Of a stretch of 64,000 nt of DNA, positions 1-11,045 are shown piece by piece. Each line of letters starts with the position of its first letter. The stretch's first letter is position 1. The notes under the pieces were generated by a model. It was not told where the DNA came from. It searched no databases and saw nothing but the letters and a program-made list of their open reading frames with translations. The translations under genes were made by a program, and so were the position numbers. Where the stretch lies: NCBI GenBank assembly GCA_036346245.1, contig CM070735.1, positions 6,156,432-6,220,431 of the forward strand, written 5' to 3'. This DNA comes from Bonia amplexicaulis (Eukaryota > Streptophyta > Magnoliopsida > Poales > Poaceae).

Positions 1-193
1 GCTGTTGGGTGAACTAGTTGGTGCATACAACTTAATAACTTCTATTCAGGGCATCATATCATATATAGGCAAAGGCAATCACTCTTGCGCTGTATTTGGT
101 GTTGGAGTAACTGTTGTAACCAACAAATACTGGTACAGGCAGATGAGCACAGTAGATTGTACATCACGAGTCATGGGCTGGATGGAGGCTTAC
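1..193 (-). other. Intron 4 of the receptor-like kinase gene, partial
   Basis: This is non-coding sequence after the donor site at 193-192, and the next exon lies beyond the window. Bases 5-40 closely match 4842-4877, a stretch inside the short-LTR element (shared words TTGGGTGAACT and GTTGGTGCAT), so the intron probably holds a piece of LTR-element sequence. No exon matching the expected kinase C-terminus is visible here. Confidence 0.55.
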
Positions 194-1351
194 CCAGGTC
201 ACCAGCCTTGTGCCGTTTTCAAGAAACGATTCGTCTGTCGGCCTCTTCCCGGTGAGAAGCTCAAGCAAGACCACGCCGTAGCTGTAGACGTCGCCCTTGG
301 TCGTCGCCCTCCCCGTCTCGAAATACTCTGTAGTCAGAGTGAATCGCATCAACAGAAGCATGATGACTTCACGGTCGAAACGGAGCCAATTTGACAGAGG
401 AGAGAGCCGGAGCGTTCAGGTTAACTTTCAGACCTGGCGCGAGGTAACCGAACGTGCCGGCGACGACCGTGGTGACATGGCTCTCGTTGGGCTTCATGAG
501 AGTCGCGAGGCCGAAGTCGGACACCCTCGCCTCCATGTTGTGATCGAGAAGTATGTTGCTCGACTTGATGTCTCGGTGGATGACATGCGGTATGCAGTCG
601 TGGTGAAGGTAGGACAGTCCTCTCGCCACGCCCAGCGCAATCCTGTACCTCACCGGCCAGTCCAGAGCTTGCCTCTTCTCCTCCTTCCCTGTGATCGATC
701 AACATGCTGCTAATGTCAAAAACCTGACATATACTAGTAGCATATGAGATGGTTGGTGGAACCAGAGCATAGAAAGCTACCATGGAGGATCGTGTCCAAG
801 CTTCCATTGGGCATCAGCTCGTAGATCAGAAGGTTGAAGTGAGGCGCCGCATAGTAGCCGCAGAGAGGGACGATGTTCCTGTGCTTTATGTCGCCCATGG
901 TGTCGAGCTCCCTCTCGAATCCACGGTCCACCTCTGCACTCCCTCTGTTCAGCCTCTTGACCGCAAACGCCGTCTTCTCGTCTATCCTTAGCCTGTACAC
1001 GGTTCCGTATCCTCCGGAGCCGATGATGTCCTTGTTCGACAGCCCCATGATCATGCCCAAGAACGATTTGGGGCTCAGCGACTGCATCGCGGCGGACCGA
1101 AAGATCACCATCTTGCCACCTGGACCGAAGATTCAAGCACAAAGAAGTAGCCCATCCATGAACTCCATCGAGAAACCTTTACGTCTGAACTGTGGATTGA
1201 CGAAGAAAGAGATGTTACCTGTCAGGCTATTCTCGATGATCCTCTTCTTGCGAGCCCACTTCTTGTACAGCAGGAACGAGATGAGCATCTTGGATACGAT
1301 GAACAGAGCAGAGCAAATTGTAATGTAGAGTGCAAGCAAGGTGGTATTCAT
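194..1351 (-). CDS. LRR-less receptor-like Ser/Thr kinase, At1g78530 type, 3' truncated by window
   Basis: Four exons can be joined with canonical GT-AG sites and consistent phase: 1219-1351, 781-1119, 434-688 and 194-327, giving 287 residues in the window. Exon 1 encodes a short N-terminus with one membrane segment (about residues 7-29) followed by a basic stretch (KKWARKKR); there are no leucine-rich repeats. Exon 2 carries the glycine loop GSGGYGTVYR and the lysine of AVKRL. Exon 3 has the catalytic HRDIKSSN and the metal-binding DFG (VSDFGLATLM). Exon 4 continues with EYFETGRATTKGD, completing the APE region across intron 3, and ends at LVTW. Residue order and exon layout match what I remember of Arabidopsis At1g78530, a plasma-membrane kinase. 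All key catalytic residues are present, so the enzyme should be active if the unseen 3' exons are intact. The ligand is unknown. Confidence 0.9.
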
Positions 1352-2580
1352 CCTCCGATCCTGAAGAAGAAACAGCCGTGCTGACGCCCGTAAGTATGTG
1401 TAAGATCCTCAGCATCAGAGCACGAAAGAACTCTACGAAGTACGAGCCTAAGAAAAGGAGGAAGGAGGCTTACCCGGAAGAAGGCAACGGAACAACCGAG
1501 GCACTGCAACCGTGTGAGGAGCTCAGCTCAGGAGCTGCAGAAAGGAGGCTTTCTTCTGCATGGGCTCCAGATGTTTTGGAATCGGCAAGTGGGAGGACGG
1601 AGATGTGAACATCTCGGCGATTGTACTCATGTGAGCACTGTAGGGAGGAGCACAGGTGTCCCGATGAGTAAGCAGTTGGGTGGCGGAGCTGGGAAAAAAA
1701 GGTGCGTTGCTACGATTAATGGGGCTGGTTGGATCATGTGAATGGCAGACCCATGAACACGGAACAGCCCCTTTTGATTAGTGCTGTGCCAATCCCCAAT
1801 TAATTCTGCCACTGTTTATCCATTCTTTGGTACTGTTCTTTCTTTATTCTCCTTTATTTTTCATGACCATGAAAATTCGATAAAAAAAAGGGATGTATTA
1901 GTCGTATCCTAATACATCCCTTATCATCCTCTCCTTTTTTTTTTTTTTGAAGCTTTGTACTGCTACTACCTACCAGCATGTAGTATCTCAACTTACACGA
2001 CATTTCCCCAAGTCAAACTTTATTGAAGCATGCCATGTACTAACGTCGGCGGCAGCTTCTGAAACTTGCACGTTCACAATAAGGCAGTGTGATCATGGAA
2101 AAGCATCTTCTAGTTTGGCAGTGTCGGCGAGGTAGGGCTCAGCCTGTCAGTGGGAGGAACTCGTCCTATCTGTAGTTGGCACTTCGGTTCGTCCTTTTGC
2201 TGTGGCTTACGAACTAAAAACGTTGAAAAAGTGAAGCAGATGAGGCTATCTCTGTCCATCTCCAAGAAAATGGGGTATGGGCTTTTTCCTGGGCTGTGCG
2301 GACGATTTGGAGATGCACAAGGACTGTACCGCCTTTATCCGACTTTATTTGGAATCACGTGATCAAACCGGACGTACAGCTGGCAACGCGTCTTAAGCAC
2401 AACCAGACACGTAAGTTCTTTTAAACTACTACTAAGCGTGGACGTGAAATAATCCATGTTAAAAATATTGAAGATCCAAATTCATTTTATTTCGAAATTT
2501 ACAAGAAATAATTCATCTTAAGTCTATTATCGTAAGTCTAGGATCATAACTTTAGGCAAAGAAAAAAAGGTATCATAACT
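1352..2580. other. Upstream region of the kinase gene; intergenic
   Basis: This holds the 5' leader and promoter of the minus-strand kinase and then unremarkable intergenic sequence. The short open frames here have no recognisable protein features. One strong inverted repeat (1888-1922) is listed separately. Confidence 0.4.
1888..1922. repeat. Perfect inverted repeat, 14-bp stem and 7-base loop
   Basis: The arms AGGGATGTATTAG and CTAATACATCCCT, plus one extra A-T pair, face each other around the loop TCGTATC. A run of A precedes it and a run of T follows shortly after (1937-1948). It could be a tiny MITE relic or a hairpin in the far promoter; no function is assigned. Confidence 0.6.
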
Positions 2581-3781
2581 CTGATTTCGTCATTCCCTTC
2601 CAGATGATGGGGCAATTTCAATAGCGTACACCCATGTAGCGAAATGGACCGCTGACTTTTTCCCCTTACATGATCTCTTCACTGGCAGTTGATCTAAATG
2701 TTGTGATACACTTGTATGCACAGTACACAACGTGGGGAAAGCATCAAAAGCTCCTTGGACAAGAGTTTTAGTTCCATAGATTTGTATAACTTTGTTATTG
2801 TTACATGTTTTATTTGATTTGATCTCATCTCTCCTATAAAATACAACATTCTTGACATAATTACGAGTGGTTGGGTCGTGTTGTAACATATATCTGACAT
2901 CTCCATGCACAACAGTAATAAAAGTAAAATTTTGAATGTGATAATTTTTAGGCATGTAATCAATTGTAATTTTGTTGTTAGGCAAACACGACCCAATTGT
3001 AAATTTATTATTTAAATGAAGTTGTGTTTAATGGATGAATCCAACAACAAGGCATAAGTAGATATAGATTTGTTAAGTTTGGTAATCAAATTGTTCAAAC
3101 CCCAATTTCCTTAAGAAGGTTGTGATTTTATGTTCAAAATGTTTACAACTAAAATTGCATCCATATAAAATAGTAAAACCATTATAATCCCATCTCTTGG
3201 AAATCCTTACATGTAATTAAATAGTATTTTCCATGTGACTTGTTAAGTACGGTGGTTTGTACTCATACTTGCTAAAAACATTAACAGAAAGTGTGTGGCA
3301 AGAAAATGAGAAAATCTACGAGAACGACGTTGAAGAATACTACGACGTAGATGATGTTTGGATTCAGGGTTGTTCTTCGCTTCAGGCACGTCTGTGATGT
3401 TCTTTTGTATTATAATTTATCTAAGGGTCACACACTCTACTGTAAGACCTGACTGATATACTATTATCCTGTAATAATATTGGCTTTTGTATTTAAGTAT
3501 GTGATGGCAATAATGTACACTCGACTATAGTATCTCATAGCTAAATAATTCTAGACAGTTAGAGAGAATTTACGGCACCCCTAAAAATAGGGGTGTTACA
3601 CTATACTATGATAAATACATGAAAACACAGAAAAAGTACAATAAAAAAGTACAGTCATTTTATCTCCGAGGACACCCCAAGAACAAGGTACTGTGTGGCG
3701 ATGATAATCACCCGTGCTTCCCTCCATGGCCGAAATTCATCTCTGATTGAGCAAGCTGCCTCCTCGATCATGCGATTTGCT
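2581..3781. other. AT-rich intergenic region
   Basis: A minus-strand open frame of 131 codons (2590-2985) is AT-rich, has no recognised domain and no visible splice partners, so I do not call it a gene. A hairpin at 3576-3595 pairs CACCCCT with AGGGGTG around AAAAAT; such a motif is common in dispersed plant repeats. Confidence 0.35.
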
Positions 3782-3784
3782 TTA

Positions 3785-4026
3785 GGCGTTGCTCCAAACG
3801 ATTTCTCTTTTGGCTTTTGAAACGTGTTGATTTTGTAATTTCATATTTTTGGGCTTTTTAACTTTTTATCTTTTTGTCCTTATTCCCTTTATTATTTATG
3901 AGGATATAACGTTGTTTTTTCTCAATTTGTTTTCACAATTTTTCACAAACATCGTTACATCACAATTTCAACTGCTATAATGTAATTTTAGCAAAAAAAA
4001 TACTAGAAATCTGTTAGAGCAGCACC
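3785..4026. mobile_element. Tourist-like MITE, 242 bp
   Basis: The ends GGCGTTGCTCCA and TAGAGCAGCACC are imperfect inverted repeats flanked by TTA on both sides (3782-3784 and 4027-4029), as expected for PIF/Harbinger MITEs. The interior is AT-rich with TTTTGGCTTTT-type runs. Related elements lie at 26911-27162, 29035-29287 and 54714-55007. Confidence 0.55.
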
Positions 4027-4029
4027 TTA

Positions 4030-4507
4030 ATTTCCTGTAGGAAAATGCGGGCGTTTCTTTCTTTTCATATACGCCAACACACCAGTATGACTAGGCCAAC
4101 ATAGGAACTCTGTACGTAGGTTCAAACAGATAATATCCTTGCGAAATTTGTACGCTCCAAGTTCAAACATGAATTATTCCTTGGGCTAGCACAAACAACA
4201 AGTCCTCGCCTAGTCGCCTTCTTTCCGTGGAAACGAAGCCCACCTGCGCCCGGCCGCCCGTGCGGCTCCGTGTCGTCGCCAGCGGCCGTGCGCGCACCGC
4301 CTGTCCAACGGGTCAAAGCAAAAGGATCCGGGAGCCGAAGGCCACGTGGAACGTGAGGCCGTGAACAGGTGTAGCGTCGAAAAGAAAAGCTAAGGTTCAT
4401 CAACTGTTCGAGTTCAATTTGAGCTTAGCTCTAAGCTAAATACGAATACAAATATTTTCAAATACAAATATAAAAATTTTTAAATACAGATAAAACCAAC
4501 TTTAAAA
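4030..4507. other. Intergenic
   Basis: A GC-rich patch at 4200-4380 has no credible coding frame. Bases 4436-4490 repeat a degenerate ACAAATATTTT-like word similar to the interior of the hAT MITE at 48704-49211, suggesting a decayed fragment of that family. The last five bases (TAAAA) are the left target duplication of the next element. Confidence 0.4.
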
Positions 4508-4673
4508 TGTTAAGGAGATAGAGTTAGGTATTAGAGATAAGGTATTAGAGATAGAGTAGGATTGTTATTCTATCTCCTTCCTTATCTCTATATGGCATAT
4601 CTCTTGTACTCTCCTATATATATATATATGACCTTTTGGGTCTCATATCAATACACACACAATATTCATAATA
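4508..4673 (+). repeat. 5' LTR of the short element
   Basis: This 166-bp LTR begins TGTTAAGGAG and ends in ATAATA (an expected CA end mutated to TA). It contains internal tandem similarity (AGGTATTAGAGATA) and a TATATATATATA stretch that could act as its promoter. Confidence 0.85.
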
Positions 4674-4686
4674 TGGTATCAGAGCC
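4674..4686 (+). promoter_or_regulatory. Primer-binding site for initiator Met-tRNA
   Basis: TGGTATCAGAGCC abuts the 5' LTR, the position used to prime reverse transcription in Copia-type elements. Confidence 0.85.
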
Positions 4687-5630
4687 AAAAGGTCCCAAGT
4701 TCAAGACCTGGCTGACGCAATTAAAAAAAATTAATTGCAGTCCACTTCTATTCCACGTATTAGGACTAAGGGAGCCTATACGTGAAGGGGAGTGTTAAAG
4801 TATAAGTGAATTGCACATCTTTCCTCATCAGTTTAAGCTTTTGGGTGAACTGGTTGGTGCATGCAACTCAATATGAGCTCGTGGTCGTCTTCCTCGGCCT
4901 CGTCTACCGCTCCCGGGGCCACCCCCGGCGGCTCTGCCATCCTCCTCCGGACTCCGGCCGCCTTCGGCCTCCCCATCGTCTTCTGCGCCGGCCTGCAGCC
5001 GCGCTTCCCCGCATGGCTCCGCCGTGCTCGCCGCCCTCCGGCTACCGCCCGAGGTGCTGGCCTCTTTGCCGCCGATCCGGCCTCCCTGCACCGCGCCTCC
5101 GTTGCGCTTCTTGTGCATTGCGCCGCTCGACTCCACCGTCGCTCTGCCGACTCCGTCGTCTGAGGTCGGCCGTTGCCGACCCCGCTCGACTCCGCTGCCG
5201 CTACGCCGTTCGTTTCAGTGAGTCAGTCTTTAATTATCCTTCTTTGAGTCTTCCGTTGCGTCCATCCAAAATCCGTAGTTTCTAATTTTTTTTAGTTCGT
5301 CTCAGCCGTGCGAGCCCACAAATTTATTGTCAGTCATAGAAGTGTAGGAATTTTTCTTTTGCATGACAGCAGTCGTCTTAAGGCCGTCGCGCTTCTTCTG
5401 CACCGCGCCTCCGTTGCGCTTCTTGTGCTCTGCGCCGACTCGCCGTCTCAGGTTTCGATCTGCGTCGTCATGCTTCTATCTATTCCTCTTCGACTTGATT
5501 TGACAGTTTATTCCAAGGCTGCACGCAACGACGACATCATCAAGACTCGGACTTCGGATTTTTCTTGTTTTTAGTATTTACCCTTTTTTTCAAATGCAAT
5601 GTTATTGCATACACCTTGCATTTGAGGGGG

Positions 5631-5790
5631 TATTAAGGAGATAGAGTTAGGTATTAGAGATAAGGTATTAGAGATAGAGTAGGATTGTTATTCTATCTCC
5701 TTCCTTATCTCTATATGGTATATCTCTTATACTCTCCTATATATATATGATCTTTTGAGTCTCATATCAATACACACAATATTTATAACA
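5631..5790 (+). repeat. 3' LTR of the short element
   Basis: This 160-bp partner of the 5' LTR begins TATTAAGGAG and ends ATAACA. It differs by a few substitutions and a shorter TA run, which implies an insertion that is not brand new. Confidence 0.85.
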
Positions 5791-5795
5791 TAAAA

Positions 5796-7682
5796 GACCT
5801 AAATAGGTGTCGTGCGGAACTGTGCACGGTGCTCAGGAAAAGCCAACTTTTCCGGCCTTGAGATGTTTCGGTTGTTGCAGTGCAGTGTGTCTGCTCGGTC
5901 GTACCAACTTGCCCTGATATGTAAAAACACAAAAGCGCCTGGACGGTTCGTTGGTCACGGTACGTATGTTGGATCTTTTTAATGGCCGTCACGTAGTGTA
6001 ATTGGCAAATAATTCCTGTGAAGGAAACTAGGGACGAACGGAACGAACAAGGTTTGAAATAGAGGAATTTTGTAGAAATTTTAGAGCGATTGTACTGAAT
6101 ACTGATTCTTCCTTCATTAAATTTCATGCAACCATAACTCTGCCACCTCAACAAATGGCGGTTTCTAGAAAGCAGGTTAACTTTACAGAACAAAAGGCAA
6201 GTAATGGTTGAACACATAAAACATGGCCACCGGAACCTAGTGCAATGTAAAGGTGTGCAAACGGCAAGCGTTTATTTTATTTTTAAAAACAAAACGGAAG
6301 ATATTGTCTGGCATGTCTGCAGGCTAGCCAAACTGTGTGCTCAAGTCATTGTAAACCAAGGATAAATTAATAGCTAATCAGCTTTTGCTTAGCAGATTTA
6401 TGAGGAAGAGGTTATGGAGGTAGGATGGCCGGTAGGTGAAGGTGATCAAAAGATTTAAATGAATGAACAATAACAATGAAAACAATCGCGAAAGAATTGC
6501 TTTCAGAGGTGTAATCCTTTTCCATTGATGTAATGGTGTGATTAATCCACATCACAAGCTAAGGTAATCGCAGTCACACTTCTTTATTCTCAGCTTCTCT
6601 CTTGCTTATGCACATGTTTGATGTATATGTGAGATCATGTAGAGGTCACCCTATGGTTATGATGAGTAATTGATATTTACTTTAGAGTTTGTGTAGATGT
6701 TGAGTTTAGTTTTTGAGGTTTATGCAGAAGTTTGTTCTCTACGACTTGCTCTTCCATCAATGACTAGGCCAATTATAAAGAACATAATGAGATATAACAA
6801 CGAAAAGTCAAAGTCTAAAATTGAAACAATCATTAAATCTAGACAGGCTAACAGTCTCATAAACAATCTATTGCTTCACACTAGATTTTCAGGTATATAG
6901 CATGCTTGTAACATACTTTTTTTATCATGCTATCTTTGTAGCAAACTTTTGTTTGAATAGTGGCATGCTTGAAGCATATCTTTTTTTATTTGTGCATTTT
7001 TTTGTCTTTTTCTTTGTTTAACCATGACATCCTTAAAGCATACATCACTTTCAATCTTCTTTTTCTCAATTCTCACTTGATACCACTTGTATATACCAAT
7101 TGTACAATTTTTTTATAACATGTCAACTTGAGTAAGCATAAAAAGATTGTGATATGAAACATACAAGCCTCAAGGTAATGATGGTCGTAACTATGGTCTT
7201 CTCACTTCAAAAGCTAGCTAATGAGGTAATTAACTCTTCTACTTTTAAATTAGGTCATTTACCTTTTCATAACCAATATATAACGATTTTAACAATCAAC
7301 TCCATCAATGTTAGAAATAGGAACCAGAGCATGGTAAAGCCAGCAACGGCTGATGTAACCAGTACTATACAATCCAGTTGTCAAATAGAGTTTATATAAT
7401 GATCAGATACCCACGAAGTGGTGGTTGCTTCTGATCCTAGTAGCCAAAAGAGAGGCCAGGTGTTAGGAAATCAGATCTCCAGACACTTGAATTTATTAGC
7501 AAACCCAAAGGAATACAAATAAATGCAAACTTGCTCCCACCCCACCGTTCTCCCCAGTTCCACTCAAAGAATCATCATCGACGAAAGAAAAGCACAATCA
7601 CGCCAGATAACATTCTCCGCCGTCCCGTTTCTTTTCACGCGCCGTCTTCCGCTTTTCGCGTCCTTTCTACCGCATCCTCCGA
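5796..7682. other. Intergenic, including 3' flank of the PM19-like gene
   Basis: I see no gene here. A 144-codon minus frame (5783-6217) and a 67-codon plus frame (6697-6900) show no domain, signal or conserved motif. The last 180 bases are the 3' flank of the minus-strand gene that ends at 7683. Confidence 0.4.
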
Positions 7683-8490
7683 TCAGCGGCGGTTCAAGGC
7701 GGCGGTCCGTTCGACTGGGACGGGTCCGTGCCTGCCCACGTGGATCGAAAGGACGTAGAAGAGCTGCGTCACCGACAGGACGATCGTGAACGACTCCATG
7801 GTTCCCTGCCAGCTCGAAGGTTTCAGTTTCTCAGTCCACGAACCACCCAAAGAATCTGGCGAAATGCAAAAGGAGAACCGAAATAAATCTTTACCAATTT
7901 GGCGTTTCTTCGGTCAAAAGTGATCTCCTGACAAGCCAACCTGCAATCCATACGATTGTAACGTTGGTGTTAAGTCTAAACGAATTAACTGTACAAGAGC
8001 GCCTAGTATGGTGCAGATGATATTTGAGACGTGCGCGCGTACCCCATGGCTAGGACGGTGAGCGCCCAAGCAACCAGACCGAGCGACGCCGCGGGCTGCG
8101 CGCTTTGGTAGTTCCAGAAATGGATGTGGGTGAACCCAACGATGCCGGAGGCGATCCCGACGACGCCGGCGATCAGCGAGAACACCACAAAGAAGCCGGT
8201 GGCGAAGTTCCCGATCGGGAAGAATATCGGGTGGAAATGCGCCGGGAGCCGCAGCTCGGGGCCTGCAGAAAACAAACCACGCCAAATTGTCGTGTCCTAA
8301 ACCATGAACTGAGCAGAATTGTTGTCTTCCCTTAGCAGCTTAAGCTTTCAGCGAGCGGTGGTGTACCTATGATGAAGCCGCGGTCAATGGCGACGTTGAC
8401 CGCCCACCCGCCGATGATGGTGAGGATGATGTACATGCAGAAGTTGAGCAGCAGGAGAAGGAGGCCGACGGGCTTCAGGTTGTCCGCCAT
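7683..8490 (-). CDS. AWPM-19/PM19-like plasma-membrane protein
   Basis: Four exons with GT-AG introns in phase: 8367-8490, 8043-8262, 7895-7940 and 7683-7805, giving 170 residues. The N-terminus MADNLKPVG leads into a first membrane helix. The family signature follows: FIIGPELRLPAHF, then FFPIGNFATGFFVVFSLIAG (second helix), a third helix around VAWALTVLAMG, the short exon 3 (GLACQEI...RNAKL), and TMESFTIVLSVTQLFYVL (fourth helix). Length and motif order fit the family, known from ABA-induced wheat plasma-membrane protein AWPM-19; a rice member (OsPM1) has been reported to import abscisic acid. Induction by ABA, drought or seed maturation is therefore expected but not shown by this sequence. 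The start codon at 8490 is the first ATG of the conserved frame. The C-terminal tail (VERTAALNRR) is family-variable. Confidence 0.92.
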
Positions 8491-8599
8491 TTTTTCTACG
8501 AATATGTAAACGCTACTCAGTTATCTCGCTAACTGTCTGTCGACTAAGGCCGTAATAGTATAATACCCTGATGTTTTCAGAAGCTTGGCGGTTTTGCGG

Positions 8600-8607
8600 T
8601 TTATATA
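8600..8607 (-). promoter_or_regulatory. TATA box of the PM19-like gene
   Basis: On the minus strand this reads TATATAAA, about 110 bases before the start codon, which allows a leader of roughly 80 bases. Confidence 0.5.
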
Positions 8608-9437
8608 CATGTATAGGGAACGGCCGGTGCAGCTGTGCAGCTCGGATTTGTTCTTTGCTTGCCTCTCTCACAGGAGGAAGAACAACTCCGGGTGGCTGTA
8701 AAGCGAGGGAGATCGATATAGAATGGGACTTGCAGACGAAGGAAAGGAGCCGAGCCCTTGAGGATTTCGTGTTGCTGTGCGGTGCCTAGTCGCTACGGTT
8801 ACGACGTATACAGTGTCACCGTAATGAATAATGATCAGCCATTGATTCGTTTGCTTTTGCATGGAGTAGAAGCAAACCTGCTGCATGTATGGTATGGGTG
8901 GAGCGAGCAATGGAGGTGGAAGCGGATCGAGTATTTTGTTTCGGAAAGAAAGGAAGGATTACGGCGAAGGGAAAGAGCGGCGTAAGCAACTGAAAGGCCG
9001 GCAGGTTCATAAACCAAGTGAGCATTGGTGATCCTCCCTGAAGATAACCAAGTGATCCTAACGAACAGACGACAAAATAACATGCTCCAGTTTGATCACT
9101 GTAGTGACAATGCTACACAAGTCAAGGACAAAACAAGTTGAAGAGTAGTAGTGACAATGCTACCCAATTGCCACATCAAGAACAGAAGAAAAGACATCAG
9201 AGTACAAGAGCAACTAGGTCTAGAAATCTGGTTACAATCTCCTGCATGACTCACGGAATGGACCATCTATTTCATTTGATTCAAGTCTCAACTCAGAAAT
9301 GAAAAATGAAAGCAGCACTTAGTCTTGGTGCACGGAGAAAATTTTCACCATTGCAAAAATCCTCGCAGGATTCAAGTTGAAGAAACAAAAGTCTTTCTTT
9401 GAGATGGTAGTTTAGTTTATTTAAGATCATTCCCTCC
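8608..9437. other. Intergenic
   Basis: Upstream DNA of the PM19-like gene. Several overlapping short frames occur between 8570 and 9080, none with protein-like features. Confidence 0.4.
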
Positions 9438-9530
9438 CACTACTACAGACAAAATCATCACAGATGGTTTATAACTTTCACCAGAGATGGTTTCTGAACC
9501 GTCTAATTTATAGCGTTAGTGATAATAAGT
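9438..9530 (+). mobile_element. Terminal fragment of a CACTA (En/Spm) transposon
   Basis: It begins CACTACTACAGACAAAATCA, the canonical CACTA end, followed by sub-terminal repeats of a GATGGTTT word (ACAGATGGTTT, AGAGATGGTTT). It is cut off where Gypsy-like sequence begins; the matching end is not seen. Confidence 0.6.
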
Positions 9531-9539
9531 GGTTATCAC

Positions 9540-9925
9540 ACACGGCTCCCAATCAAGAGCAACTTCAACCGGATGACATTAACCTACTCGAAGATAAGAA
9601 GAATCAAGCCTAAATCCGATCAAGAGCAATTTCGAGCGGATGACATTAACCTGCTCGAAGATAAGAGGAATCAAGCCTTAATCCGATCGGCAGTCTATCA
9701 ACAAACTATGCATCGATACTGCGACTGTAAGGTCCAACTTCACAGTCTTGCTGTTGGTGACTTGGTATTGAAAAGAATTCAGTCCCAGTTTAATCAGAAT
9801 AAGCTTTCCCCCAAATGGGAAGGTCCTTACAATGTAGTCAAAGTTACACGACCAGTCTCAGTATGACTCGCCATGGAAGACGGCCAAATTTTCTCAAACT
9901 CTTAGATTATCGACCAATTGTGTAA
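9540..9925 (+). pseudogene. Ty3/Gypsy integrase C-terminal fragment
   Basis: The translated frame reads RADDINLLEDKRNQALIRSA, then VGDLVLKRI and LSPKWEGPYNVVKV, the characteristic end of Gypsy integrase (the GPY/F-like region with the VGD-LVLR and WEGPY words). Upstream parts of pol are missing. A 67-bp tandem duplication (9554-9620 and 9621-9687) shifts the frame, and a stop follows at VSV. The DNA is therefore a relic of the 3' end of a Gypsy polyprotein. Confidence 0.85.
9554..9687 (+). repeat. 67-bp tandem duplication inside the integrase relic
   Basis: Both units start CAAGAGCAA and end AATCCGAT with a handful of substitutions between them. Sixty-seven is not a multiple of three, so the second unit is out of frame with the first. 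Confidence 0.8.
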
Positions 9926-10054
9926 GTTTTATGCGTAATACTTCTACTCTTTTCAACAAAGTTTTCAGTCTTTTCGATCTTTATTGTTGTATGTAGTGAA
10001 GAGTTTTTTCTTTTACATTTGTTCGCACACCTCTGGTACATTCAATATGTTTAA

Positions 10055-10660
10055 GCCTGGCCAGAGGAAAAATAACACCTAGTCGAAGTCTCTCCTCTTT
10101 GCACGTAGTCATACCCACTAGAAGAAGCTTCCTAGTGTTGCATCATTTTCAACTCTTACTATCAGCAAACAATAATTGAGTTAACCACGCAAAGGCGAAT
10201 GAACAAGATCCTTAAGCGTTTGTTCTATTCGCGTTTATGACTTAATTTAATTAAATCTGGTCAAAGAAAGGAAGTATCACCTAGTCGAAGTCTTTACTCT
10301 CTGCATGTGATCCTGCCCACTAGAAGGAGCTTCTTAGCATCGACTCGTTCTGTCTGTTGCTACCAGTATATGACAATCAAAATTGACAACGGTAGTCGGA
10401 TGAACCGTTCTGAACTCCACATATCTTATTCTGAGTGTTTATCCTATTCTTATTATGCCTTTGATTTGATTAGCCTGATCGAAGAAAGGTAACATCACCT
10501 AGTCGAAGTCTCTCCTCTCTGCACGTGGTCCTGCCCACTAGAAGGAGCTTCTTAACGTCAACTCGTTCCTAACTTTTGCTACTAGAACATGACAATTGAA
10601 GTCGATAACAATAATCGGATAAACTGCTCTGATTTATACTTACCCTATTATGTATTATTT
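10055..10660 (+). repeat. Three tandem ~200-220-bp repeats in the Gypsy 3' untranslated region
   Basis: The word CACCTAGTCGAAGTCT starts at 10076, 10278 and 10496. Each is followed by a CCCACTAGAAG-AGCTTC segment and a diverged tail. Tandem repeats between pol and the 3' LTR are known in several plant Gypsy lineages; these have diverged substantially, so they are old. Confidence 0.8.
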
Positions 10661-10690
10661 GCCTAGTTTATTCATATGAGCTAAGTAAAT

Positions 10691-11045
10691 AGTCGGGGGC
10701 TAAGGCCTAGTTTATTCATATTATTTTCCTAGTTTATTGGCAAGAAGAAACTGTCGCCGCCGTGCAAGCTATATAAGGTGGACGTCAGGGAGAAGAAGAG
10801 GGGGATCTGGGCCAGCTCCATTGGAGAGTAGCAGTAGAGTAGGCTTTTTCATATTACTTTCCTCCATTGTACTCACTTCTTTGAGTAATAGTCAACAGGA
10901 AGTAGGTCTATTATTCTCACTGTAGAAAGCTCGAACCTGTATGAAAATCCTTGTGTCTTGTCTCTGCGTGTTGATAGCCAGATCCTTAAGAGTTTTTCTA
11001 AATCCAAATAAACCATTACGTAAGATTAATATTAAAACATTGACA
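10691..11045 (+). mobile_element. Polypurine tract and truncated 3' LTR of the Gypsy relic
   Basis: A purine tract (AGTCGGGGGCTAA) at 10691-10703 is followed by sequence homologous to the solo LTR at 41246-42097. Matching parts include a GCTATATAAGG promoter-like box, a GTAATAGTCAACAGG-type segment, the AGAGTTTTTCTAAATCC segment, and the terminal GTAAGATTAATATTAAAACA with a final TTGACA. The first part of the LTR (the GTCGTA repeat region) is deleted. Confidence 0.7.

Larger units (their letters stand above)
4508..5790 (+). mobile_element. Complete short LTR retrotransposon (TRIM/SMART-like), 1,283 bp
   Basis: Two near-identical LTRs (4508-4673 and 5631-5790) bound the element. The five bases TAAAA occur immediately outside each end (4503-4507 and 5791-5795), a correct target-site duplication. 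A primer-binding site TGGTATCAGAGCC, complementary to initiator methionine tRNA and typical of Copia elements, starts directly after the 5' LTR at 4674. A polypurine tract (GAGGGGG) lies just before the 3' LTR. The 957-bp interior has no gag or pol; it is non-autonomous. Much of it (4880-5220) is strikingly GC- and CT-rich, unlike the flanks, and might be captured gene sequence, though I could not identify a source. Confidence 0.88.

Noticed and set aside
2590..2996. 131-codon minus-strand frame
   Set aside because: AT-rich, no recognised domain, no splice partners or promoter; it could be real, but nothing supports it.
8571..9083. Cluster of short frames on both strands upstream of the PM19-like gene
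   Set aside because: None shows conserved motifs, and the region contains the promoter of the divergent minus-strand gene.
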